A stretch of 64,000 nucleotides of DNA, taken from assembly GCF_029868855.1 (NCBI RefSeq), contig NZ_JARWOV010000244.1, forward strand, positions 1 to 64,000. The letters run 5' to 3'. The notes beneath the pieces are model-generated. The model did no database searches. It worked only from the letters and a program-made list of their open reading frames with translations, and was not told where the DNA came from. Below are positions 1 to 9,368 of this stretch, piece by piece (within the stretch, counting starts at the first letter, position 1; each line of letters opens with the position of its first letter). A program made the translations under genes and the position numbers. This DNA is from Nocardia carnea. Lineage in GTDB: Bacteria; Actinomycetota; Actinomycetes; Mycobacteriales; Mycobacteriaceae.

Positions 1-16
1 CACTCCGTCCTCACGG

Positions 17-1003
17 TTACGGGCGACCCGGACCACATCGTCGCGGAACTCCTGGGGATAGGGCTTGGGCACGATGACATCCTTCCAGGTTCGCCTGTCG
101 GCGAACCAGATCGATGTCACCTATCCGTGCAGCAGCCCCGAGCGTGCTGCGGTCGCAGCGGGCGTGCTGGTCTACGTAGAGTCGGCTGGTGTTGTCCGGT
201 CCGTAGACCAGGATGCCGCAGGCCAGGTTGAAGTTCCGGTATGGCATGGGGATGAGATTCCAGAACCCGGTGGGGACTTCGGCCCACGGCAACACCGCGC
301 CGCGGAATGGTGGAAGAGATGGCAGAGTGGACCCGCGTTGTGGTGGGGCGAACTCGACTACCAGGCGGTGGCCTTCCTTTCCGGGAATGAGTTCCCAGGT
401 GAACGGCTCAGTCGGCTCGAAGCCTGGTATCTGTAACGGTATCTGGCTCGCCTCGCGCGCCTGCAAGGCGGGAACCAGCAGGGGATCGATGCGGATCGGC
501 AGGTGTACGAGCGCGATCTTTCCTCCCGATGCTTGGTCGAGTACGCCCACAAGTTCGAGCGCTTTCGCCGATGCCGCGTCGGTACCGATCATTGCCATCA
601 CCGCGGTGGCTTGCCCTGGAGGTGCGGCGGGGATCTCGATGACCGAGGATGACAGTGAGTCGCCCGTGACTACCCGTAGTTCGGATTCGGGGAACCAGAT
701 ACACAGGGCGGCGCGCCAGTGCGCAATGATCGTGGTCTGCGGCAGCTCCCATCGGTCGATGGTGTGCCGGTCGCCAGGCCGCAGCGCCTCGCGGGCCCGC
801 TCGATGTAGCCGAGCTGCGCGTAGTTGTTGCTGTGCAGGCTGAATTTGAACTCACCCGCTCGCTGCCGGGGAGCCAGATACAGCTCGTCGGTGACCTTTT
901 TGCCGCTGCCGGTCCACACCCGCCACTCCGCCGATCGGCGCCCATCCGGCGCGCCCACCACGAACCGCACCGTATTGATCAGCGCGCGAGCCTTCTCGGT
1001 CAT
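17..1003 (-). CDS. hypothetical protein, about 328 aa
   Basis: I do not recognise a family. The reading frame is open for 328 codons from an ATG at 1003; an upstream in-frame start at 1039 is less likely because the sequence from the ATG (MTEKARALIN) reads more naturally. The first 280 residues have ordinary amino-acid composition with several tryptophans and a repeated pattern of beta-strand-like hydrophobic stretches. The last 40 residues are rich in Arg, Cys and Gly and may be out of frame, so a frameshift near 130-150 is possible. There is no signal peptide or membrane segment. It is divergent from the damaged DUF4238 gene. Confidence 0.55.
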   Translation of the reverse strand: MTEKARALINTVRFVVGAPDGRRSAEWRVWTGSGKKVTDELYLAPRQRAGEFKFSLHSNNYAQLGYIERAREALRPGDRHTIDRWELPQTTIIAHWRAALCIWFPESELRVVTGDSLSSSVIEIPAAPPGQATAVMAMIGTDAASAKALELVGVLDQASGGKIALVHLPIRIDPLLVPALQAREASQIPLQIPGFEPTEPFTWELIPGKEGHRLVVEFAPPQRGSTLPSLPPFRGAVLPWAEVPTGFWNLIPMPYRNFNLACGILVYGPDNTSRLYVDQHARCDRSTLGAAARIGDIDLVRRQANLEGCHRAQALSPGVPRRCGPGRP

Positions 1004-1194
1004 GCTGCCGCAACGAACCAGGTCCGGGAAGCGTTCCACAGCAGGGGCTACTTGGCCCCGTTGAGTGTAGCCAGGCTATTAATCCCGTCGAATCGCAGAC
1101 ATTAGCAGTGCGAGAATCGCGAGATGTGTCGATGGTGTGTGCCCACCAAGAGCGCCTTGTCCTTCTCGATGTCGAGTTGCTCGGGCGGATGGGA

Positions 1195-2013
1195 ATGACT
1201 CGGCGTAAGCGAGATCCACTGCCGGTGCGCCGGTTGCGAGAAGAGGCATTGCGCAACGAGGCGGGTACTCCCGCGCGTAAGCATCATCTGGTGCCAGCGT
1301 CCTACCTGCGACGCTGGGCGGAGGACGATAGCAAAGGCCGCTCGAAGCTCCGGGTCACTGAGATCGATCGGGCGACCAGTTACTGTGTCGGGCCGGACAA
1401 TGCGGCACGAGAACCCGATTTCTACCGAGTCGAACACCCGGATTTGGATCCGGCGAAAGTTCCGCCGTCGTTGTTCGAGACCCACCTCAGCAAGATCGAA
1501 CGCAACGCGAAACACGCCATCAGCGCGCTGATCGAACACCGCGCCACCTATTCCCTCGGCCCCGAACGGTTCGTCTTGTTCGCCTGGCACCTGGCATACA
1601 CCGCGACCCGGGGCCGTGCATTCCGTGCCCGGATGAACGCGGTTGCCACCGCGCACTACAGGCTGATTGCCGAGAGCACCACCGACGCCACGATCGCAGC
1701 GCGGATTCGCGGGCTCGGTGAGGATCCGACACCGGAGCTGGTCGCGTCGTGCCGGCGAGTGTTCGACGATGTGCGCGATGGCAAACTCATAGCCCGCCAC
1801 GACGAATCTGCGGTCATCCTACTTTCAGTGACGAGTGCAGGCGCCGGTGGGACCGTATCGTCGGCGAGTAGATCTTGCGGGTCTGTGGTCTGGGTCATGC
1901 GCCGGTGGGCCACTGTCCATGCTTTGGCAAGGAGGGTGCGCCCGGTTTCGGGGTCGTCGAACAAGGCATCGAGTAGGTGGTCGGCAGGGTCCGAGCCGGC
2001 TGGGAGACGGTAG
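1195..2013 (+). pseudogene. DUF4238 family protein, 3' truncated
   Basis: Starts at ATG 1195 (another ATG at 1189). Residues about 27-37 carry the KHHLVPASYLRRWA signature typical of DUF4238, followed by the expected helical body (FETHLSKIERNAKHAI and RFVLFAWHLAYTATRGRAF). The match runs to about codon 210, near base 1820. After that the frame continues only through the antisense of the neighbouring NYN gene and becomes Ser/Arg-rich without family features. The usual C-terminal part of DUF4238 proteins (about 60-80 more residues) is missing. Function of the family is unknown. I infer that the gene was cut by a deletion or recombination close to 1820. Confidence 0.6.
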
Positions 2014-3150
2014 ATGAGGAAGGCGAGCCAGGCGATGTGGCTGTGGCTGACCCATCGGTCCTCTGGTTGTCCGTCGAAGGATTGGATGCATCGGTTGCTG
2101 CGTGGGGACGCGTGAGGGTCCCGCACAACTAACGCGGGGTTGTCTTCGTAGATCAGGCTGTTTGATCGCGATGGTGCGAGTCGGCTTCTCCATCTCGGGT
2201 GCGTTACGTTCGATCACTGCTTCCAATGCTCCGATGGTGTCGATCTCGCCGTCGCGCCACGCGGTGTAGATGCCACGGAGCAGAGTGTCCCGATACGGGT
2301 GCTCGAGCGGTATCTGTAGGCGGACCCGTTCCCCGGCCGCGTCGATGACCGTGACCTGGTGCGGCGGGGCGCTGTCCCGACTCAGGGTCTTCTCGGGCGG
2401 CGTGGTGTCGGAGCGTGCACGGTCTCGGCATCGCACGAACGCAGCCACTGGCTTTCCCTCGCCGGGCCGACCCTGATCGATATGGAAGGCTCCGAGGGAC
2501 TGCACCAGCGGTTTCAATTTGGGGTGGCCGTAAGTCCGGGTGTCGAAGTCGGGTCGGCTCTTCGACAGATAGTTGCCGACCGCTCCCAGGTGTGCCCACC
2601 CGTTCTCGTCGGAAGAAGCTTCCACCGCTGCGGTTACCAGACCGATTAGATCCGGGCCGGGGATTTGTGTGGCTCGATCGAGCGCGGTATCGGCGGCCGA
2701 CTGTTGGGTCGAGCTCAGGTTCTCGGCGTACACGAATTTGTCGCAGGCTGCCACGAACGCCCGTGGTGTCTTGCGTTCGCCTATTCCGAAGACGGTGAGT
2801 CCGGACTCTCGTAACCGCCCCGCTAGCCGGGTGAAGTCCGAGTCGCTACTGACCTGGCAGAACCCGTCGAATCGGCCCGTGTACAGCAGGTCCATCGCGT
2901 CGATGATGAGTGCGGAGTCGGTGGCGTTTCGTCCGGAGGCGTAGGCGAACTGCTGGACGGGCTGGATCGACAAGGTCGGCAGGTGTGCCTTCCATCCGGT
3001 GAGGTTTGTACTGGTCCAGTCCCCATAGGCGCGTTTGACGTGCGCGGTCCCGTACTTTGCGACCTCGGCCAGCAACGGCTCTGCCAGCGTTGGCGACGCG
3101 TTGTCGGCATCTATCAGCACCGCCAGCCGGAGCGAATTGTCCGAAGCCAC
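1825..3150 (-). CDS. NYN/LOTUS-domain protein, frameshifted C-terminus
   Basis: The N-terminal 140 residues form a NYN (PIN-like) nuclease domain: LRLAVLIDADNA with the first catalytic Asp pair, ALIIDAMDLLY, and CQVSSDSDFTRLAGRLRE with the metal-binding SDSDF motif, followed by VFGIG. Residues about 165-225 resemble an OST-HTH/LOTUS fold (LIGLVTAAVEASSDENGWAHLGAVGNYL). Such proteins are predicted RNases. After about residue 328 this frame turns into Pro/Arg-rich noise, while the next minus frame becomes protein-like from near 2160 (SLIYEDNPALVVRDP) and continues through WVSHSHIAWLAFLIYRL to about 1830. The gene therefore seems to carry an indel near 2160, and its true end is lost at the junction near 1820. 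Confidence 0.75.
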   Translation of the reverse strand: MASDNSLRLAVLIDADNASPTLAEPLLAEVAKYGTAHVKRAYGDWTSTNLTGWKAHLPTLSIQPVQQFAYASGRNATDSALIIDAMDLLYTGRFDGFCQVSSDSDFTRLAGRLRESGLTVFGIGERKTPRAFVAACDKFVYAENLSSTQQSAADTALDRATQIPGPDLIGLVTAAVEASSDENGWAHLGAVGNYLSKSRPDFDTRTYGHPKLKPLVQSLGAFHIDQGRPGEGKPVAAFVRCRDRARSDTTPPEKTLSRDSAPPHQVTVIDAAGERVRLQIPLEHPYRDTLLRGIYTAWRDGEIDTIGALEAVIERNAPEMEKPTRTIAIKQPDLRRQPRVSCAGPSRVPTQQPMHPILRRTTRGPMGQPQPHRLARLPHLPSPSRLGPCRPPTRCLVRRPRNRAHPPCQSMDSGPPAHDPDHRPARSTRRRYGPTGACTRH

Positions 3151-3459
3151 CCGATCCCTCCCTGTCTACTGCGTCCCTGTGACAACCATTCTGAAGGCGA
3201 AGTGCCCCCTGTGCGGCCGAACGATGAAGAGCGAGAACGGGTCCGGTGAGCTCCTCTTGCGGAGCGAACCGGATCGGACGGTGTCTGTAGCGAAGATATT
3301 TCCTTGGTGCTCCAGGGCGATGGCTGTCTGCGCGCGAATCTGTTGGCTGGGCGGCGATGTGAACGGGTGAGTCGGTGACGAAGGGGACTGCGCCAGACTG
3401 GCGATACCTTCGTCTGAGCTCGATTGTCCATATCGGTTGTGTTGATCCGGTTGGATAAG
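3151..3459. other. intergenic region with one strong hairpin
   Basis: There is no convincing gene between the relaxase stop and the NYN start. The one notable element is a hairpin at 3242-3273, listed separately. Confidence 0.5.
3242..3273. terminator. hairpin downstream of the relaxase gene
   Basis: TCCGGT (3242-3247) pairs with ACCGGA (3268-3273) and GCTCC (3250-3254) with GGAGC (3261-3265). The two helices are separated by GA on each side, which could form tandem sheared G-A pairs, and closed by a six-base loop. It lies about 190 bases beyond the relaxase stop on the minus strand. There is no T-tract, so a role as a Rho-independent terminator is uncertain. Confidence 0.4.
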
Positions 3460-6400
3460 TTACGGATCGAGATCGAGGTCGGGCTCATGGATGCCTGGAT
3501 CGGCGAAGTCATTCGGTTCCGGTTCCTCGGCGTCGCCGCTGATGTTGATTTCGCGTTCGTGTGCGCGCTGCTCCGGTGAGAGAGCGCTTCGGCGCTGCTG
3601 TTCGCGGCGGTAGGCGGTGAGTTGCTCGTGGATATCGTTGATCCGGTCGGTGATTTCGGAGTCGAGTTCGTCGGCCGGCTGGCCGATGGGGTGGTACATC
3701 GCGGTTTCGGTGTCGACAAGGGCCAGGCGTAGCTTGAGCTGATCGATGTACTGGTCGAGTTGGCCATCGGAGAGCACCAGTAGAGGGTTGTCCACGGTGG
3801 GCTGTTCGGGTGTCGGGGTAGCGCGAGGTTCGGCGAATGGATGATTGGTGACCCAGCTCTCGATGGCTTCGCGGTGCGTAAGAGTGGCGTGCCAGTCGCG
3901 CCGGAGCATCGCCTGGGCCGCGGTCGGAGAGTAAGTCTGTGCGATATAGGTGCATCGGGCGTGGATGTGGTCGCTGGGGTCGTGGTCGGGGATCCCGGGG
4001 GCGCCGGTGTCGCGGCATTCCTCGCACAGTCCGTCGTCGCTGCGCCGTGGTGAGGCGGGGCGGGATTCGGCGGGGGCGCGTTCGATCCCGCAGGACACGC
4101 ACCCGAACCCACGGGTACCGGGTACGGCGGCGCGATCGAAGTCGAGTACGTAGGCGTCGGGTGTCGGGTCGGGTGCTTCGTCGCGGCGGTGAGAATGGGG
4201 ATGCAGGGTGTCGCGGGTAGGGATATGGGCGGGTGGATCGGCGAGGACGGTGTGGTCGGGGAGATCGAAGGGAGAGTCGTCGCGGTTGTCGAGGTAGTTC
4301 TGGACCAGGTCGCGGCCTGCCTGCTCACCCGCCGGAAGGGCTTCGCGCGGCTGGCTGTGCACTGCGGGTTCGTGATCGCGTGCGGCGTGATCGCGGTGGT
4401 AGCCGGTGTTTCTGGTGCGGGTGTCGGGCTGAGAGATGCGGGGGTCGGTAGCCGGGGTGCACGCCCGGATGAGTGCGGCGTGGTCGGGATAGCGGGTGGC
4501 GGCCCATTCCAGGCGGGCCAGCGCGACCGGGTAGGCGTGGTGGTAGAGGGTGTCGGCGACGGCGGCGATGACCCATTTCTGGTCCGCAGTCGCGGTGGCG
4601 GACACGGTGCGGAAGGCTGCGGTGGCGTCGTCGACACGGCCGGTCGCGAACAATTCGGCCACTGCGCTGATCGTGTCGGGTAGATCGTCGGCGGTGGTGT
4701 GGTCGGTGGGTTCGCTCGCTGAGGTGGGGGCCGGGCGCGGTTGCGGGTCGGGTTTCATGCGCGGTTCCTGATCGTGTTCGGGGTTGGTGGATGCGGTACT
4801 GCTGGTGGGTTCCGGTGGGGTGTTGGTGGTGTGCGGTGTTGTGGTGCGGGTGGGGAGGTGGCGCAGGAGTGCGTCGACGCGCCATGCCACGGCGGCGGCG
4901 AGCTGGTCGGGCCGTAGTCCGGGTGCATCGTCGGGTTGGGCGCTGGTGAGCAGCTCATAAGCGGTTGCCAGCAGATCGCGCGCCGACCACGTGGTGCCGG
5001 TGGCGCGGTCGACGGAGGCGACGAGCCGAGGCCAAGCCGGGTCTTTTATGACCCGGTCGGCTGTGTCGTGACCGAGGACTGCGTGGAGGTCGGGTAGCCA
5101 ACCTGGCCGCAGCTGTCCGGCGGTCAGTGTGTTGTCGAGGGCGGAAGGTTCGAGTTCGAGCCGGGACCACAGAGCAGCGGCGGGCATTTCATCGGGAAGT
5201 GGACGCACGGCGGCGGCGTCGGTGAGCAGGGTGGTGATTTCGATTCCGGCGCGGTGAGCGACGTCGATCTTGTCGGCGACGATCGGCCAGTAGGGGTCGC
5301 TGGCGATCCGCGGCTCCAGTGTGTGGGCGAATGGGGACCACAGATTGCTGGGAAGGTGGCGGTCACCGAGACACGCGGTAAGGCGCGCGTCGAGGGCTTC
5401 CTGGTGGTCTCGTTCGATCTTGCTGTAGCGGCGGGGCCCGGTCGGGTGCGGTTCGCGGTCGCTGATGTGGAGGCTGGCGCGCCACACGGCCAGATCGGCG
5501 ACCAGGTTCTGGTTGATGCCGATCAGGGGGCGTGCCCAGTACGGGGCGGTCGCCGGGGTCCAGGTCCGGGTGATGGTGCGGATCTGGTCGGCGAGATCGG
5601 CAACGATGCGTTCGCGTGCCCGCAACTGTCCGGCGAGAGGATGGTTGTCGAGGCCAGCGGGTAGTCCGTGTGTCCAGGGGAGCGGCCCGGACGGGAGGGA
5701 GTGTGCACCGGTGGGGTCCAGGCGCCAGTCGAGTACGGCGGCGGGGTCGATGGCGGTGTCGAGTTCGCGTTCGGCCGCGGCGGTGGTTAGTGCGTCGATG
5801 GGGTTGTGGCCGGAGAGTGCGATGAGCGCGAGGTGCTGGCGCAGAACCGGGTAGGCGGGGCTGTCGGTCAGATGGATACGCACCGTTTCCGCGGCGGTGT
5901 TGAGGCGTTCGAGTGCTTCGGGGCCGAGTGCGTCTTCTGCGGCGAGGCCCACTTGATCGAGGTAGATATCGAGCGCGCGTCCGATCCGCCGGTGCGAATC
6001 GAGGGCGTCACGGAGCGCGGTGTGCGCGGATTTCTCTGCTCCGTCCTGGTCGAGAATGTGGAGGAGGACTTCCACGGCGGTGCGCGGGTAGACGGCGGGT
6101 TCGGTCCAGAAGGAGCCCTCGCTACCGCCCAGCGCGGTCGGGATATAGGCGTGGTTGGCGTGCCGTCCTCGGGTCATCGCGACATAGAACTGTTGACGGG
6201 TTTCGCCTCCGGTGAGCGCGATATGGCAGGTGTCGGTGGTGATTCCCTGCGCGGAATCGATCGTCGCCGCGTACCCGAGCCGCACATTCTCGGCCACGTA
6301 ATCAGCGGGAAGCCGCACACTGTCGCCCAGTTCTCTGCCCGAGCGCAGATGCTGGGCGGTGATACTTCCGTCGCCGTGGACGGCGGTGACGGTCCAGGTG

Positions 6401-9069
6401 TAGCCGTTGCGCACCCAATCCCGGGCCCCGAGTCGCAGCGTCGAATCGTTGCGGCGGGTCCGGATCGTGTCCCCGACCGAGGCGCGCAGCTCGTCGGTCA
6501 GTGCCACTTCCGTGCCGGGTTCATCACCGTCTCGGGCGAGGCGATCCACGCGAGCGCGCGCGTTGAGCGCAGTCACGATGTCGTGGGTAGCGGCGAGCAT
6601 GATGGTGTCGCGACCGGCCAGGTGGTCGCCGATCCACGCGGTGTAGGCGTCGTCGTGGGTCGACCCCGTGTGCCCGCCGTGGATGCGGCCGTGGTCGAGA
6701 TACCAGCCCAACGCGATCGGATCCCCGTCGCGTAGTTGCACGCTGGCGGTGGCTTCCCCGGCCGAGGCGAACCGCACCACATGAGTCAATGTGAGTGTGT
6801 TCTCCGGTGCGGCGGCGTGCATGTCGGTGCCCGCGCCGCCGGCTTCGATCGCCGGGAGCTGCCGGTCGTCGCCGATACAGCGGATCGTTGCGCCGCGGGC
6901 TGTGAGGAACCGGAGCAATTGAAGACGTTTGGCGTTGCCGACCTTGACATGTTCATCGACGATTACGAGCGTGCCGGCGTCGATATCGAGGACCCACTGC
7001 GGCAATGTAGGCGGCGCTTCAGCGGCCCGCGCCGCATTATTGCGGCCGGGTGTGTGTTGGTTGAGGACGTGCAGGACCTTGTCGACGGTCTCCACTCGGG
7101 CCCCGATCGCCTCACCGAGTTCGGCCGCGGCTGCGGCGGTGGGAGCTAATCCGAGGACGGTCCCGCCGCTGGCGTGCCATGCGGTGGTGAGTACGCGCAT
7201 CGCGGTGGTTTTGCCCGACCCGGCGGGGGCGTTGGCGGCGTGGACCCGTAAACCGGAGGTGGCGAACCCTTCGATGACCGCGGCCTGGCCCGCATTGAGG
7301 GGCCGGTCCGGGTGCGCGGTGTTGAATTCGCGCACCGCGACAGCGACCTGGCCCGGTGCAAGTTGCCGCCCACCCGGCTGCACGGCGAAGTCGATGAGCT
7401 GCTGCTCCACCGACAACACCGCCGCCGAGGTGTAGAGCCGGTGCGCGGAGTCGGCGTAGACACTGCGACCGTTACGGCGTTGCAGCAGCACCGGTACCGA
7501 GGCCAGTGCGGGTTCGTCGGCGATATCAGGGTCACCCTGTCGGATGGATCGGCTGGGGGACAGGGCTTCGTTGGTGACCGCTTCGGCGACCCGTTCCCAC
7601 TCGTCGGGTTCGATCCGGCCGCGGAGTTGGCGTTCGGTTTCGGCACGGATATTGGTGTAGCGCCAGGTCGACCGCTGCGCCGAAACGACCTCTACCACCC
7701 GGTCGGCGGTGCCCGAAATCCACTCGGTCGTGGCCGATACCCGCGGTGCCCGGAGAGGATTCAGTGCGGCGACCACCACATCCGCGACAGCTTCTCGGCT
7801 GCCGAGGATCTGCACGGCCTGAGCGCGCCAGGTGCGGCGCTGCTCGGCCAAAGAGCGCCGCAGATGTTTGGTGGGCCGGGTTTCGAGGGTCGCGCGTTCG
7901 GCCAGGTCATACACCTCCCCGGGGGTCGGTTCGCGCCCGAGTTCGCGCTGGAACATGGCCGAGAGCTCTTCGAGCCGACGGGTGATATCGGCGTCGCGGC
8001 GCGACCACGAGTGAATCACCTGGACGGGGATGCCGATGATTTCGCGGATCGGGCGCTTGTCGGCCGCGGTGTCAGGGCGAGGGCCGAACCGGACCCCGAT
8101 GAGATGTTCGAGGTGATGCTCTAGGCGGGTGTTGTAGATCTCGGAAACCGTGACCAGTGCCCGGTACATATCAGCGCCGTAGAGCGTGCGCCAGCGTCCG
8201 TGCAGGGTGCGGACCCGGTTGGCGATCAGGACGTGGGTGTGCAGGTCCGGGTCACCGGCACGGCTGTCACGGTGGGTGAACCAGGCCGCGATGATGCCGT
8301 CGACATCGACGTGACGGATCCCGTTGCGGCCCAGCCGAGTGCCGACCGCGTGGCCTTCCAGCCAGCGCAATGCGTCGCGGATCGCCCGCTGATGCGCGTC
8401 CTCGATCTTCTCCGACACCGGCCTCGGTGCCAGCGCCCACAGCACCGACACGCTCTTCACCGGAGAAAAAGTGATGTCGAATCCAGCGACCGCGGCCGTC
8501 TTCGGCCGCGAAGCCTTGGCTACCCACCCCGACAACTCCCGCGCATCCAAGGGCGCGCGGCCGTACTCGTCGGTGAACATATCGAACGCGACATGGGTGC
8601 GGATCCGGATCTTTTCGGATTCGGGAATGCCTTCGTGCGCGTCCAATCCGTGTTCGGAATTGTATTCCTGAAACGCTTTCGCGCACTGTTTCCGGAACGC
8701 GGAATTCTCGGAATATACCCGGAACGGATTGCCCAAACGGGTGGCTTTGTCGGCGGCGCGGACCGCGTCTTTGTGTTTCGCGCCCCGCCGCATCTGCTCG
8801 TCATAGACCGCGGCTTCCATGGTCGTGGCGTTCGGGTGCCGACCCAACCCGAACAGCGATTTCATCTGATCTTCGGTGACTTCAGCACCCGCGGTGAGGT
8901 CGAGTGCGGCCAACCCGGTGCCGTGCCAGTGGCCCGGGGATTCGCCTTCGGCGGAGTAGTAATCGGCCAGGCTGGAGCGGCCGCGGGAGTCGGTGTCGTT
9001 CGCGGCTACCTTGCGCAGGTAATACTCATAGCCATTGCCTGCCACGACTTTATGAATCGTCGCGGTCAT
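3460..9069 (-). CDS. traA: MobF-family conjugative relaxase-helicase (TraA/TrwC-like)
   Basis: A 1869-residue multidomain protein that should nick oriT and unwind plasmid DNA for conjugal transfer. ATG 9069 is chosen because the MobF N-terminus (TATIHKVVAGNGYEYY) begins there. The relaxase domain (1-350) has clustered tyrosines, DYYSAEGESPG and the three-His metal site FTHRDSRAGDPDLHTH near 266-280. The helicase part has Walker A APAGSGKTT near 613, Walker B LVIVDEH near 703 (His where Ala or Ser is usual), GDDRQLPAIEAGG, and IDSAQGITTDT near 933. The tail (about 1465-1790) holds a module ending in a zinc ribbon CVSC/CEEC near 1655-1690, which is also found alone in the neighbouring 530-residue protein. 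No coupling protein is adjacent. Confidence 0.93.
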   Translation of the reverse strand: MTATIHKVVAGNGYEYYLRKVAANDTDSRGRSSLADYYSAEGESPGHWHGTGLAALDLTAGAEVTEDQMKSLFGLGRHPNATTMEAAVYDEQMRRGAKHKDAVRAADKATRLGNPFRVYSENSAFRKQCAKAFQEYNSEHGLDAHEGIPESEKIRIRTHVAFDMFTDEYGRAPLDARELSGWVAKASRPKTAAVAGFDITFSPVKSVSVLWALAPRPVSEKIEDAHQRAIRDALRWLEGHAVGTRLGRNGIRHVDVDGIIAAWFTHRDSRAGDPDLHTHVLIANRVRTLHGRWRTLYGADMYRALVTVSEIYNTRLEHHLEHLIGVRFGPRPDTAADKRPIREIIGIPVQVIHSWSRRDADITRRLEELSAMFQRELGREPTPGEVYDLAERATLETRPTKHLRRSLAEQRRTWRAQAVQILGSREAVADVVVAALNPLRAPRVSATTEWISGTADRVVEVVSAQRSTWRYTNIRAETERQLRGRIEPDEWERVAEAVTNEALSPSRSIRQGDPDIADEPALASVPVLLQRRNGRSVYADSAHRLYTSAAVLSVEQQLIDFAVQPGGRQLAPGQVAVAVREFNTAHPDRPLNAGQAAVIEGFATSGLRVHAANAPAGSGKTTAMRVLTTAWHASGGTVLGLAPTAAAAAELGEAIGARVETVDKVLHVLNQHTPGRNNAARAAEAPPTLPQWVLDIDAGTLVIVDEHVKVGNAKRLQLLRFLTARGATIRCIGDDRQLPAIEAGGAGTDMHAAAPENTLTLTHVVRFASAGEATASVQLRDGDPIALGWYLDHGRIHGGHTGSTHDDAYTAWIGDHLAGRDTIMLAATHDIVTALNARARVDRLARDGDEPGTEVALTDELRASVGDTIRTRRNDSTLRLGARDWVRNGYTWTVTAVHGDGSITAQHLRSGRELGDSVRLPADYVAENVRLGYAATIDSAQGITTDTCHIALTGGETRQQFYVAMTRGRHANHAYIPTALGGSEGSFWTEPAVYPRTAVEVLLHILDQDGAEKSAHTALRDALDSHRRIGRALDIYLDQVGLAAEDALGPEALERLNTAAETVRIHLTDSPAYPVLRQHLALIALSGHNPIDALTTAAAERELDTAIDPAAVLDWRLDPTGAHSLPSGPLPWTHGLPAGLDNHPLAGQLRARERIVADLADQIRTITRTWTPATAPYWARPLIGINQNLVADLAVWRASLHISDREPHPTGPRRYSKIERDHQEALDARLTACLGDRHLPSNLWSPFAHTLEPRIASDPYWPIVADKIDVAHRAGIEITTLLTDAAAVRPLPDEMPAAALWSRLELEPSALDNTLTAGQLRPGWLPDLHAVLGHDTADRVIKDPAWPRLVASVDRATGTTWSARDLLATAYELLTSAQPDDAPGLRPDQLAAAVAWRVDALLRHLPTRTTTPHTTNTPPEPTSSTASTNPEHDQEPRMKPDPQPRPAPTSASEPTDHTTADDLPDTISAVAELFATGRVDDATAAFRTVSATATADQKWVIAAVADTLYHHAYPVALARLEWAATRYPDHAALIRACTPATDPRISQPDTRTRNTGYHRDHAARDHEPAVHSQPREALPAGEQAGRDLVQNYLDNRDDSPFDLPDHTVLADPPAHIPTRDTLHPHSHRRDEAPDPTPDAYVLDFDRAAVPGTRGFGCVSCGIERAPAESRPASPRRSDDGLCEECRDTGAPGIPDHDPSDHIHARCTYIAQTYSPTAAQAMLRRDWHATLTHREAIESWVTNHPFAEPRATPTPEQPTVDNPLLVLSDGQLDQYIDQLKLRLALVDTETAMYHPIGQPADELDSEITDRINDIHEQLTAYRREQQRRSALSPEQRAHEREINISGDAEEPEPNDFADPGIHEPDLDLDP

Positions 9070-9126
9070 ACCCCCATGAAGCGCCCATTCCCGCAACGAA
9101 TTCCAGAGCCCGGGTTTACCTATTTT

Positions 9127-9161
9127 GTGGCAAATCCACCGAAACCCTTGGTCGTTACCAA
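9127..9161. other. candidate origin of transfer (oriT)
   Basis: Two small hairpins lie side by side, 58-92 bases upstream of the relaxase start: GTGG-caaat-CCAC (9127-9139) and TTGGT-cgtt-ACCAA (9148-9161). They sit in a locally A/T-rich patch of otherwise high-GC DNA. MobF relaxases usually recognise a hairpin next to the nic site, often close to their own gene. The assignment is inference from position and shape; no known nic consensus was identified. Confidence 0.35.
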
Positions 9162-9192
9162 ATTGTTATCCTCGATGAAAGAGGTCTGCTTG

Positions 9193-9290
9193 TTGGAAAT
9201 GTGTGGAGGAGGGGTGTGGGGGTGTGGAGGGGTGATGAGTGTGGAGGTAAGGGAGGGGTAGTGGCGGGTATGTGGTGAGGGTGTGTGATG
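9193..9290 (+). repeat. G-rich, low-complexity stretch
   Basis: The plus strand is almost devoid of C here and made of repeated GTGG, GGGG and GAGG units, with runs such as GGAGGGGTG and GTGTGGGGGTG. Several G-runs of three or more lie close enough for G-quadruplex formation. The complementary strand, read in the relaxase direction, is C-rich. Confidence 0.6.
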
Positions 9291-9368
9291 CGGAATGGGT
9301 GGGGAGCCATGGATAGGGAATGGGTCCGTATCCATGGCTCCGGTTGACGGCGATCCGTGGGCGCGTCG

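Larger units (their letters stand above)
9070..9368. other. intergenic region upstream of relaxase
   Basis: No gene. It contains two short hairpins in an A/T-richer patch (9127-9161) and a strongly G-biased stretch (about 9193-9290). Both are listed separately. Confidence 0.5.

Noticed and set aside
3114..4637. 507-codon Pro/Thr-rich minus-strand frame overlapping the traA 3' end
   Set aside because: Composition (Pro/Thr/Ser) is that of a shifted frame of the relaxase gene itself; the relaxase frame there contains the zinc ribbon shared with another protein.
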